From DASXAQ01 sp036406615 (GTDB lineage: Bacteria; Actinomycetota; UBA4738): a stretch of 40,661 bases of DNA. Every line of letters starts with the position of its first letter. Position 1 is the first letter of the stretch. The DNA lies in NCBI GenBank assembly GCA_036406615.1, contig DASXAQ010000040.1, positions 1-40,661 of the forward strand, in the 5' to 3' direction. Below, piece by piece: positions 7,536-14,863 of this stretch. The notes beneath the pieces are model-generated. The model was not told where the DNA came from. It made no database searches and was given only the letters and a program-made list of their open reading frames with translations. The position numbers and the translations under genes are program-made.

Positions 7536-8291
7536 ATGGGTGGCGACTGGACATTCTTCACGAATCACGGCTACGTGCTGATGGCGCTGGCCCGACAGCC
7601 GGACCTGCGGCTGCGGGACATCGCCGAGGTCGTCGGCATCACCGAGCGCGCGGCCCAGGGCATCGTGAACGACCTCGTGACGGCCGGATATCTCGAACGA
7701 TCGCGAGAGGGACGGCGCAATCGCTATCGGGTGCACGGTGAGACGGCATTGCGGCATCTCCTGAGCCAGAGCTACCGGGCGGCGGACCTCTTGCGCGTCA
7801 TGGTCTCCGAAACCGAGGTGAAACCCGACGAGGGGCCGTGCCGGGCCGTGGTCGTCGCGTGCGGCGACTATCGCTACCAGAGAGCTCTGCAGGAATTGCT
7901 CTCGTGGGAAGGCCTCCTCGAGCATGCGGAGCTCGTCCTGTGGCCGGGAGGAGGGGCTCGCCTCGGCGCGCCGGATGCCGATCAGGTCCTGGACGAGCTC
8001 GACCGGATCGTGGCGGCCCACAAACCGGGGCGAGTGCTCCTCGTGGCACACCAGGGATGCATCGCGCCGGGCGTGTTTGCCTCCGGCCAGCGTGACCCGG
8101 TGGCTACCAGCCGAGCCCTGATCCGGCTTCGGCGACGATCGACCTCCAAAGTGGAGGCTCGGCTGGGCATCGCGCCGGAGCTGTGGTTCCTGGGCGAGCG
8201 CTGGGGCCGGCGCGTGGCACTGCGTACCGAACCCGAATCCTCGATGGGGTCGCCGAGGGCCACCCGGCTGGACAAACCCAGGACTGCCTGA
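7536..8291 (+). CDS. Winged-helix DNA-binding protein fused to a beta-carbonic-anhydrase-like domain
   Basis: This 251-residue protein has two parts. Residues 1-90 form a MarR/ArsR-like winged helix (FFTNHGYVLMALARQPDL, RLRDIAEVVGITERAAQGI, YLERSREGRRNRYRV). Residues 100-225 look like a beta-carbonic-anhydrase fold: a CxDxR box (C109, D111, R113 in ACGDYRYQ), a WPGGGARL turn (about 136-143) and an HxxC box (H172, C175 in AHQGC). In beta-carbonic anhydrases these Cys-His-Cys residues bind zinc and the Asp-Arg pair gates the site. Related stand-alone CA-like proteins carry DYRF and HEDCG versions. It precedes an MFS transporter gene. I infer a zinc-containing sensor-regulator; catalysis is not shown. 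Starts at ATG 7536 with no Shine-Dalgarno. Confidence 0.75.
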   Translation: MGGDWTFFTNHGYVLMALARQPDLRLRDIAEVVGITERAAQGIVNDLVTAGYLERSREGRRNRYRVHGETALRHLLSQSYRAADLLRVMVSETEVKPDEGPCRAVVVACGDYRYQRALQELLSWEGLLEHAELVLWPGGGARLGAPDADQVLDELDRIVAAHKPGRVLLVAHQGCIAPGVFASGQRDPVATSRALIRLRRRSTSKVEARLGIAPELWFLGERWGRRVALRTEPESSMGSPRATRLDKPRTA

Positions 8292-8310
8292 GGGACGACC
8301 CCACAGGTAA

Positions 8311-8350
8311 CCGGCAAAAAGCTTCGTCATATAGCGTATTGACTTGCCGG
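8311..8350. promoter_or_regulatory. Inverted repeat CCGGCAA-N26-TTGCCGG overlapping the MFS promoter
   Basis: The 7-bp arms (8311-8317 and 8344-8350) are exact. The right arm touches the -35 hexamer. A related CGGCAAAA also occurs upstream of the winged-helix gene (7386-7393). It is a candidate operator for the adjacent regulator; this is inference from position only. Confidence 0.4.
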
Positions 8351-8367
8351 AATTCTGTTTCTAGTAT
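8339..8367 (+). promoter_or_regulatory. Sigma70-type promoter TTGACT-N17-TAGTAT for the MFS gene
   Basis: -35 TTGACT (8339-8344), exactly 17 nt, then -10 TAGTAT (8362-8367) lie in a locally AT-rich patch. The predicted start near 8374 leaves a ~37-nt leader with a GGAAGGAAGGGA ribosome binding site before ATG 8411. It is the best-matching promoter I found in the window. Confidence 0.75.
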
Positions 8368-8410
8368 TCGCGGCACCCCTACAAAGTGCCGCATCCCGGA
8401 AGGAAGGGAC

Positions 8411-10039
8411 ATGGAGACGACTCGGGCGCCATCCTCGAAAGGGTATTTCGTCCATCCCAGCGCGTTCTGGGCGGGAAGCGCGGCCGTGAGCCTCGGCGTT
8501 CTGTTTCACCTCCCTCAGTTCATCGACTCGCGATCCGAGGGATACCGGGTGTCGGCCCTTGGCATGAGCCCGTTGATGGTGACGGGCATGCTCCTGATCC
8601 TGGCGGGGTTCGGGCTCGTCTACTACGGCGTTTCGCCGCGCTACCTGCATCCCGCGTCCGAGTCACACCTGCAGGTGAAAGGGCTGGACGATGCGCCCCT
8701 GCGCCCGGCCCATTACCGGCTCATGGCGGTCCTGCTCGTTGCCATCGCGGTCGACACGCTGAAGCCGTTCACGTTTCCGTTCATCATCCCGGGCGCAACC
8801 GCCGAGTACGGGTTGACGTCCGCCGGTCATCCTGGAGGCCTGCCCATCGCCCTGTATCCCTTCAGCGGGATCCTGGGCACCGCGATCGGATCGTTCATCT
8901 GGGGATACCTGGGCGACAGGATCGGACGGCGGGCCACGATCCTGTTCTCCGCCATCATCTTCATCGGCACGTCGATCTGCGGGTTCATGCCGAGCTACGG
9001 GTGGAACCTGTTCATGTGTTTCGTCATGGGACTGGGCGTTGGGGGTCTGCTTCCGATCGCGTACTCGCTGCTGGCCGAGACGATTCCCGCCAGGAGCCGC
9101 GGGATGATCGTCGTGCTGGTTGCGGGGGTCGGAACCGCTCTCGGTTTCCTGATCGCCAGTGGCGCGGCGGACTGGCTGGTCCCCACCTACAGCTGGCGCA
9201 TCATGTGGTTCCTGGGACTCCCGTCGGGGTTGGTCCTCATCGTCGCCAACCACTGGATCCCGGAATCGGCCCGATTCCTGCTCGCGAACGGCCGCGAGGC
9301 CGAGGCACGGGCAGCCATGGCGGAGTTCGGAGTCGAGATCGTGGAGACCAGCGGGGAGGACGTGACGTCCGAGATCAGCCACGGCCTCGGCCGGGTGGAT
9401 CTCACCAGGCTGTTCCGGACGCCCTTCACCGGTCTCACGACGGCGATCGTGATCTACGGCCTGGCATGGGGGCTCGTGAACTTCGGCTTCCTGGTCTGGC
9501 TGCCGATCAAGCTGACCGCCCAGGGATTGAGCGAGACCCATGTGGCCGCGGTCCTGTCGCACGCGGCGCTGTTCGCCGTGCCGGGAGCCGTCGTGGTCGC
9601 CTGGCTCTACGGACGCTGGAGTGCGAAGAAGACCATGGTCCTGGTTGCGGGGACCTGCGCGATGGTCCTGTTCGTGCTCGCGGTCGGAGGCAAGGGCCTC
9701 GTGTCGCACTCGGCGCTGCTCTCCGTCCTGCTCGTGGTGCTCCTCGTGTCGCTGTGGGGCGTGGTCTCGGTGCTCGCCCCCTACGCGGCAGAGGTCTACC
9801 CGACGACGATTCGCGCAAGTGGGTCCGGGGTGGCTGCCGGGGCGACCAAGGTCGGCGGGGTCGCCGTCCTGGCGATGTCCGTGGCGGCGATCGCTCCGCC
9901 GAGCATCGCCGGCGCTGCGATTCTGACGGGGGTCCCGATGCTCGCCGCGGCCGTCGGCATCGGCGCAGCGGGGATCGAGACACGGGGTAGGAGCTTGGAG
10001 GCGATCAGCCTCGGAGAACTGGAGCCGTCGGCCGACTGA
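8411..10039 (+). CDS. MFS transporter, metabolite:H+ symporter type, with extra N-terminal membrane hairpin
   Basis: The protein (542 aa) has a 12-segment major facilitator core starting near residue 95, preceded by two additional membrane segments (about 18-75). The signature between segments 2 and 3 is present (WGYLGDRIGRRATILF), as is the sugar/organic-acid transporter motif IPESARFLLANGR in the central loop. Substrate cannot be told; relatives move sugars, aromatic acids or other organic acids. The start at ATG 8411 is fixed by GGAAGGAAGGGA. It has its own strong promoter, follows the winged-helix/CA-like gene and is followed 92 nt later by an antiporter gene. Confidence 0.9.
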   Translation: METTRAPSSKGYFVHPSAFWAGSAAVSLGVLFHLPQFIDSRSEGYRVSALGMSPLMVTGMLLILAGFGLVYYGVSPRYLHPASESHLQVKGLDDAPLRPAHYRLMAVLLVAIAVDTLKPFTFPFIIPGATAEYGLTSAGHPGGLPIALYPFSGILGTAIGSFIWGYLGDRIGRRATILFSAIIFIGTSICGFMPSYGWNLFMCFVMGLGVGGLLPIAYSLLAETIPARSRGMIVVLVAGVGTALGFLIASGAADWLVPTYSWRIMWFLGLPSGLVLIVANHWIPESARFLLANGREAEARAAMAEFGVEIVETSGEDVTSEISHGLGRVDLTRLFRTPFTGLTTAIVIYGLAWGLVNFGFLVWLPIKLTAQGLSETHVAAVLSHAALFAVPGAVVVAWLYGRWSAKKTMVLVAGTCAMVLFVLAVGGKGLVSHSALLSVLLVVLLVSLWGVVSVLAPYAAEVYPTTIRASGSGVAAGATKVGGVAVLAMSVAAIAPPSIAGAAILTGVPMLAAAVGIGAAGIETRGRSLEAISLGELEPSAD

Positions 10040-10131
10040 GGTCCATGGCGGCAACGATGCGAGTGGGTGGCGCCTGCGGGGGAGCCGTGCGGCTCGGCGC
10101 GCGATGAGCGGGAACGAAGGGCCGTAAACCC

Positions 10132-11421
10132 GTGACCGAACATCAGCTGTTCCTGTACCTCGCCGAAGTGGTTGTGCTGGTGGCCGTAGCCCGCCTGGGC
10201 GGGGAGATCGCGCTACGGCTCGGGATCCCGCAGGTCATCGGTGAACTCGCGCTTGGTCTGTGCCTTGGGCCGTCGCTGTTCGGCGTGCTGTGGCCCGGCG
10301 GCTTCAACGCGCTGTTTCCGGCGGATCCGTCGCAGCGGAACCTCCTGGATATCACGTACTGGTTGGGCGTGGTCTTTCTGGTGTTGATCGCGGGTGTCGG
10401 GACCAAGCTCCGTCTGGTTCGCACCTCGCAGCGTGCCGCAGTGGCATCGTGGGCGTGCGGGTTTCTCTTGCCCTTCGCGCTGGGCTTCGCCCTTGGATGG
10501 TTCACCCCAGCCGACCTCATCGGGCCCGGCATCTCGCGCGGGGTCTTCTCGCTGTTCTTCGGCACCGCCCTGTCGATCTCCGCGATCCCCGTGATCGCTC
10601 GGATCCTCATGGACTTGAACATGCTCAACACGAAGGTCGGTGCGATCATCATGTCCTCGGCGGTCGCCGACGACACCGTGGGGTGGATCGTCCTGGCGGT
10701 CGTCACGGGTCTGGCTTCCGCGGAGCACCAGGTCGACAAGGGGGCGGTGGCCACCGCCCTGATCGGCACCGCCGCGCTGCTCGTGTTCACGTTCACCATC
10801 GGGCAACGCCTCGTCGATGCGACGATCCGCCGGAGCCTTCGCCTGAAGAGCCCGCACATGCAGGCCACCGTGATGTTCTTGATCGTATTCGCCGCGGGTG
10901 CGTTCACCCAGTGGATCCACGTGCACCTCGTCCTGGGAGTCTTCATCGGGGGGCTGCTCATCTCACGGAGCAAGGAGCGCAAGGCCATGCGAGCGTCCCG
11001 CGACGCCGTGCGCGAGATCGGCTTCGCCTTCTTCATCCCGTTCTTCTTCGCCTACACGGGCCTGAAGACCGATTTCACGACGCTCACGGGGCACGCGCTG
11101 CCGATCGCGATCCTGGCGGTCGTGCTGGCGTGCCTGGGCAAGCTCATCGGGGCCAGCCTCGGCGCCCGGATCGGCGGGCTCTCGACCTGGGAGTCGCTTG
11201 GCGTCGGAAGCGGCCGCAACGCCCGCGGCGCGATGGAACTGGTCATCGCCGGTATCGGGCTGTCCATCGGCATCCTCACGGAGCCCTCGTACGCGACGGT
11301 CGTCCTGATCGCGATCGTCACCACGTTGATGGCCGGGCCGATGCTGCGGTTCTGTGCCAAGCGAAGCGATCTCGCGTCGTCATCCGGCCAGGAGTCCGTC
11401 CTGGAGGTAGAAGCGATCTGA
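10132..11421 (+). CDS. CPA2-family cation:proton antiporter
   Basis: This integral membrane protein of 429 residues has about 12-13 hydrophobic segments. It carries the CPA2/KefB-GerN hallmarks: an early LGIPQVIGELALGLCLGPS segment, the paired aspartates in SSAVADDTVGWIVLA (ion-binding DD), and a late SGRNARGAMELVIA segment. No cytoplasmic TrkA/RCK domain is attached, so it is the short form. It probably exchanges Na+ or K+ for H+. GAAGGG lies upstream of GTG 10132. Its closeness to the MFS gene suggests co-transcription; no separate promoter was seen. Confidence 0.9.
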   Translation: MTEHQLFLYLAEVVVLVAVARLGGEIALRLGIPQVIGELALGLCLGPSLFGVLWPGGFNALFPADPSQRNLLDITYWLGVVFLVLIAGVGTKLRLVRTSQRAAVASWACGFLLPFALGFALGWFTPADLIGPGISRGVFSLFFGTALSISAIPVIARILMDLNMLNTKVGAIIMSSAVADDTVGWIVLAVVTGLASAEHQVDKGAVATALIGTAALLVFTFTIGQRLVDATIRRSLRLKSPHMQATVMFLIVFAAGAFTQWIHVHLVLGVFIGGLLISRSKERKAMRASRDAVREIGFAFFIPFFFAYTGLKTDFTTLTGHALPIAILAVVLACLGKLIGASLGARIGGLSTWESLGVGSGRNARGAMELVIAGIGLSIGILTEPSYATVVLIAIVTTLMAGPMLRFCAKRSDLASSSGQESVLEVEAI

Positions 11422-11496
11422 CGACGCCCGAGCGACGGCTGGCCGGGTGAAGACGGGAAGCCTCAAGCGCTCTCAGGTTGTTCTCAGCCAACCTCG

Positions 11497-11502
11497 TACC
11501 AT
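11497..11502 (+). promoter_or_regulatory. -10 element TACCAT, leaderless start of the HtrA-like gene
   Basis: TACCAT is followed by 8 nt and ATG 11511. It supports that ATG over the upstream in-frame ATG at 11478, whose translation would run through the promoter. Confidence 0.5.
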
Positions 11503-11510
11503 CGAGGCCG

Positions 11511-12668
11511 ATGTTGGCCGACGGTTCGCGCGTGCAGCCCCCCTCTCTGCGCTGGCGCCGTGCGCTCGGCGCCCTGCTGGCGGCGGCCGCGGTCGGACTC
11601 GCCGCCTGCACGTCGCCCGCGACCGCAAGCGGCGCCTCCTCATCTCCGCCCTCCACGTCCACCGCCTTGCCGGCGCCCGCCACCGGCCCGTACAACCCCG
11701 CGACCGATCCCGTCGTTCTGGCCGTGAAACGGGTCGAGCCCGCGGTCGTCAACGTGACCACGAACGTGTTCGAGTCGAACCCCTTCGGCGGGTCGGGGCT
11801 CGGGCGCGGCGTCGGCACGGGGTTCATCGTGCGCTCCAGCGGCGTCGTCGTGACGAACTTCCACGTGGTCGAAGGCGGCGTGCGCATCCGCGTCACGCTC
11901 AACGATTCCGCCCCGAAAGCGGTGCGGGGCAAGGTGTTCGCGGCTCGCGTGATCGGCGGTGACAACGCGCGCGACCTCGCCGTGCTCCAGTTGCAGGGCG
12001 TGACGACCCCATTGCCGACCGTGCCGCTGGGGAACTCCGGGCAGGCGGCGGTGGGGGAGCGCGTCGTGGCGATCGGGTACGCGCTGGCCCTTCCCGGCGG
12101 CCCCACGGTGACGTCGGGGATCCTTTCGTCCACCGCGAGAACGGTGTCGGCCTCGGACCCCAACTCGCCCAACGGCCAGCGCACCTACGAGGACGCGCTG
12201 CAGACCGACGCGGCCATCAATCCGGGGAACTCCGGGGGGCCGCTGATCGATCTGAACGGCAACGTCATCGGGATCAACACCGCCGGCAACAACAACGCAC
12301 AGAACATCGGCTTCGCGATCGCCATCGACGGGGCCAAGCCCATCATCGAGCAGGCTCTCGCCCACCCCTCGGCCGCCGTGGCGTACCTGGGCGTGGTGAC
12401 CTCGCAGGTGGCGTTCGGATCGGCCGTCGACCACGGGGCGCAGGTCGAGGCCCTCAGCCCCGGCGGGCCGGCCGAGAAGGCCGGCATCCAGGTCGGCGAC
12501 GTCATCGTCACGTTCGACGGCAAGCGCGTGAGCGGGCCGGACGACCTGGGGACCGACATCCAGGCACACCACCCCGGCGACCAGGTGCCGGTGCAGGTCG
12601 TCGGCTCGAACGGCCAGACCCGGAACCTCACGGTGACGCTCGGGACCAACCCGCTGCCGAACGCATAA
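11511..12668 (+). CDS. HtrA/DegP-like trypsin-fold serine protease with PDZ domain, lipoprotein
   Basis: This is an exported S1C-family protease (385 aa) involved in quality control of envelope proteins. The N-terminal signal ends in the lipobox GLAAC (lipid-modified Cys33), followed by a Ser/Pro/Thr-rich linker. The catalytic triad is complete: H118 (TNFHVVEGG), D155 (DNARDLAVLQL) and S241 (GNSGGPL). A single PDZ domain occupies about residues 285-380 (GGPAEKAGIQVGDVIVTFDG). Being lipid-anchored rather than single-pass distinguishes it from many actinobacterial HtrA proteins. Its own -10 element makes it monocistronic; it is separate from the antiporter upstream. Confidence 0.92.
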   Translation: MLADGSRVQPPSLRWRRALGALLAAAAVGLAACTSPATASGASSSPPSTSTALPAPATGPYNPATDPVVLAVKRVEPAVVNVTTNVFESNPFGGSGLGRGVGTGFIVRSSGVVVTNFHVVEGGVRIRVTLNDSAPKAVRGKVFAARVIGGDNARDLAVLQLQGVTTPLPTVPLGNSGQAAVGERVVAIGYALALPGGPTVTSGILSSTARTVSASDPNSPNGQRTYEDALQTDAAINPGNSGGPLIDLNGNVIGINTAGNNNAQNIGFAIAIDGAKPIIEQALAHPSAAVAYLGVVTSQVAFGSAVDHGAQVEALSPGGPAEKAGIQVGDVIVTFDGKRVSGPDDLGTDIQAHHPGDQVPVQVVGSNGQTRNLTVTLGTNPLPNA

Positions 12669-12695
12669 CGGAAGAATCCGGCGGCGGGGCTGCGG

Positions 12696-12701
12696 TAGCC
12701 T
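12696..12701 (+). promoter_or_regulatory. -10 element TAGCCT, leaderless start of the ttuA-type gene
   Basis: TAGCCT, 7 nt, then GTG 12709. It drives the ttuA-trmI pair. Confidence 0.5.
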
Positions 12702-12708
12702 GAGCCAC

Positions 12709-13938
12709 GTGAGGGTTCGCCTGCGAAACCCGGATCGCGACGTCGAGGTCGCGGGGCCGCAAACGGTCCGTGACGTCCTTCGCGAGCTGTCGGTGGACCC
12801 GGACACCGTCCTGGTGATCCGGGAGCGCACGCTGCTCACCCGCGACGACCGGGTCGAGGACGCGGACGAGATCGAGCTGCGCCCGGTGATCTCCGGCGGC
12901 GCCGGCTCGCGACCCAGGCCCCGCTGCCGGCGCTGCCGCGCCCCGGCGGTGATCGAGCTGCCGCGCCACAACGCCGCGTTCTGCGAGCCGTGTTTCCTTC
13001 GCTACTTCCGCGGCCAGGTGGAGCGCGCGATCGAGGACTTCGACATGCTCGGGGCGCAGGACCGCGTGCTCGTGGCGGTGTCCGGCGGGAAGGACTCGCT
13101 GGCGCTGTGGGACGCCCTGCTGGACCTCGGGCACCGGGCCGCCGGGATGTACCTGGGCCTCGGCATCGGCGAGTACTCGGACCGGTCCGGCGACGCGGTG
13201 GCGCGGTTCGCGGCCGAGCGCGACGCGGAGCTGATCCGCGTGGATCTTCGCGGCGAGTACGGGTTCGACGTGCCGACGGCCGGCCGAAAGGGCTCGCGGT
13301 CGACGTGCGCCGTGTGCGGATTGTCGAAGCGCTACGTGTTCAACCGCGTCGCGCTGGACCACGGCTTCGATGTCGTGGCCACCGGACACAATCTGGACGA
13401 CGAGGCGGCGACGCTGCTCGGCAACACGCTGCGGTGGCAGACCGAGTACATCGCGCGCCAGTTCCCCGCGCTGCCGGCCAGAGAGGGCATGGTGAAGAAG
13501 GTCAAGCCGCTGCATCGACTGTCGGAGAAGGAGACCGCCGCGTACGCCTTCCTGCGGGGGATCGACTACGTGGTCGAAGAGTGCCCGCTGGTCGGCGGCA
13601 ACACGCAGCTCAAGTACAAGGGCGCGATGAACCTGCTCGAATCGGGATCGCCGGGCACGAAGGCGTCGTTCTACCTCGGCTACCTGGACCGCGCCGCCGG
13701 CATGTTCTCCGACGAGCGCGCGGCCGACCTCACCGCCTGCCGGCGGTGCGGGCAGCCCACGACGGGCACGTACTGCGCGTTCTGCCGGGCGCGCGCGCAG
13801 GTCACGGGGCAGCGGCTCCCGCCGGCGGAGCCGGACCATGTCAGGCCGGAGCAGGCCGAGGCGCGGCAGATCGCCGCCGAGCTGTCGCCGGAGGTGCTGC
13901 CTGCGGAGATCTACGCCCGACGAGGCGACCGGCCGTGA
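12709..13938 (+). CDS. ttuA: TtuA-type tRNA 2-thiolation enzyme fused to an N-terminal ubiquitin-like sulfur-carrier domain
   Basis: Residues 1-64 form a ThiS/MoaD/TtuB-like beta-grasp domain ending in Gly63-Gly64. From 70 on it is a TtuA/TtcA-family thiolase: first zinc knuckle C73/C76/C92/C95, PP-loop SGGKDS (125-130) for ATP adenylation, iron-sulfur cysteines C200, C203 (STCAVCG) and C292 (EECPLVGG), and a C-terminal zinc knuckle C344/C347/C356/C359. TtuA makes 2-thio-ribothymidine 54 in the T-loop of thermophile tRNAs, using the separate carrier TtuB. Here the carrier-like domain is in the same chain, so its di-glycine is internal. The next gene is trmI, overlapping by one base. Starts at GTG 12709. 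Confidence 0.88.
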   Translation: MRVRLRNPDRDVEVAGPQTVRDVLRELSVDPDTVLVIRERTLLTRDDRVEDADEIELRPVISGGAGSRPRPRCRRCRAPAVIELPRHNAAFCEPCFLRYFRGQVERAIEDFDMLGAQDRVLVAVSGGKDSLALWDALLDLGHRAAGMYLGLGIGEYSDRSGDAVARFAAERDAELIRVDLRGEYGFDVPTAGRKGSRSTCAVCGLSKRYVFNRVALDHGFDVVATGHNLDDEAATLLGNTLRWQTEYIARQFPALPAREGMVKKVKPLHRLSEKETAAYAFLRGIDYVVEECPLVGGNTQLKYKGAMNLLESGSPGTKASFYLGYLDRAAGMFSDERAADLTACRRCGQPTTGTYCAFCRARAQVTGQRLPPAEPDHVRPEQAEARQIAAELSPEVLPAEIYARRGDRP

Positions 13939-14762
13939 TGGGCCCCGGCGGACCGGCGCCGTTCGAAGCCGGGGAGCGGGCGCTGCTGATCGATGCGCGC
14001 GGCCGCCGGTTCCTGATCCGGCTCGAGCCCGGCCAGATCTTCCACTTCCACGGCGGCGCGGTCCCGCACGACCTCATCATCGGCTCGGAGGAGGGCACCG
14101 AGGTGCACTCCACGACCGGGGCCGCGCTCGCGTGCCTGCGCCCGCGCTACGCGGACTTCGTGCTGAAGATGCCGCGCGGGGCACAGCTCGTGTACCCGAA
14201 GGACGTCGGGGCGGTGCTCGTCCACGCGGACGTCGGGCTCGGCGCGGCCGTGCTGGAGGCGGGCTCCGGCTCCGGTGCGCTCACGATCGCGCTCAGCCGG
14301 GCGGTGGGCCCGGAGGGTCGGGTCGTCTCGTACGAGATCCGCGACGACTTCCACGCGACGGCGCGATCCAACGTGGAGCTGTTCTTCGGGAAGGTGCCAG
14401 CGTGGCTCGAGCTCCGCGCCGGCGACGTCCGTGAGGTTCGCGACGAGCGGTTCTCGCGGGCCGTACTGGACCTGCCCGAGCCGTGGGCGGTGCTGGAGGC
14501 CGTGACGGCCGTGCTGGCGCCCGGGGGCCTGTTGTGCTGCTACCTGCCCACGACCAACCAGACACAGGCGGCCGTGCTGGCCTTGCGGGCCGCAGGGTAT
14601 TCGGAGGTGGAGACCCTGGAGGTCCTGATCAGGACGTGGCACGTCACGCAGGAGAGCGTCCGGCCCGACCACCGGATGGTGGCGCACACGGGTTTCGTGA
14701 CCGTCGGGCGGCGGGGGATCTCGTCCTCCGAGCCCGAAGCGGGGGTTCCCCGGAAGGCTTAA
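13938..14762 (+). CDS. trmI: tRNA (adenine58-N1)-methyltransferase TrmI
   Basis: This SAM-dependent enzyme makes m1A58 in the T-loop. The N-terminal beta domain (about 1-75, with FHFHGGAVPHDLIIG) is followed by a Rossmann methyltransferase: VLEAGSGSGALTIALSRAVG (about 100-120) binds SAM, and DLPEPW (about 181-186) is the catalytic/substrate loop of the family. It has 274 aa, a normal length; the M. tuberculosis homologue is Rv2118c. The ATG overlaps the ttuA stop in TGATG. In Thermus, m1A58 promotes thiolation of T54 by TtuA, so the pairing makes biochemical sense. Some 100 nt then separate it from arc. Confidence 0.93.
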   Translation: MGPGGPAPFEAGERALLIDARGRRFLIRLEPGQIFHFHGGAVPHDLIIGSEEGTEVHSTTGAALACLRPRYADFVLKMPRGAQLVYPKDVGAVLVHADVGLGAAVLEAGSGSGALTIALSRAVGPEGRVVSYEIRDDFHATARSNVELFFGKVPAWLELRAGDVREVRDERFSRAVLDLPEPWAVLEAVTAVLAPGGLLCCYLPTTNQTQAAVLALRAAGYSEVETLEVLIRTWHVTQESVRPDHRMVAHTGFVTVGRRGISSSEPEAGVPRKA

Positions 14763-14863
14763 GGCCAATGATCCGAACGACGAGGACTTACCGTATACGC
14801 AAGGAGCGCCCGGGCCGCCCTGCGGGGACCGGTCCTACGGCATGAGGTCGTTCCGAGAACGGG

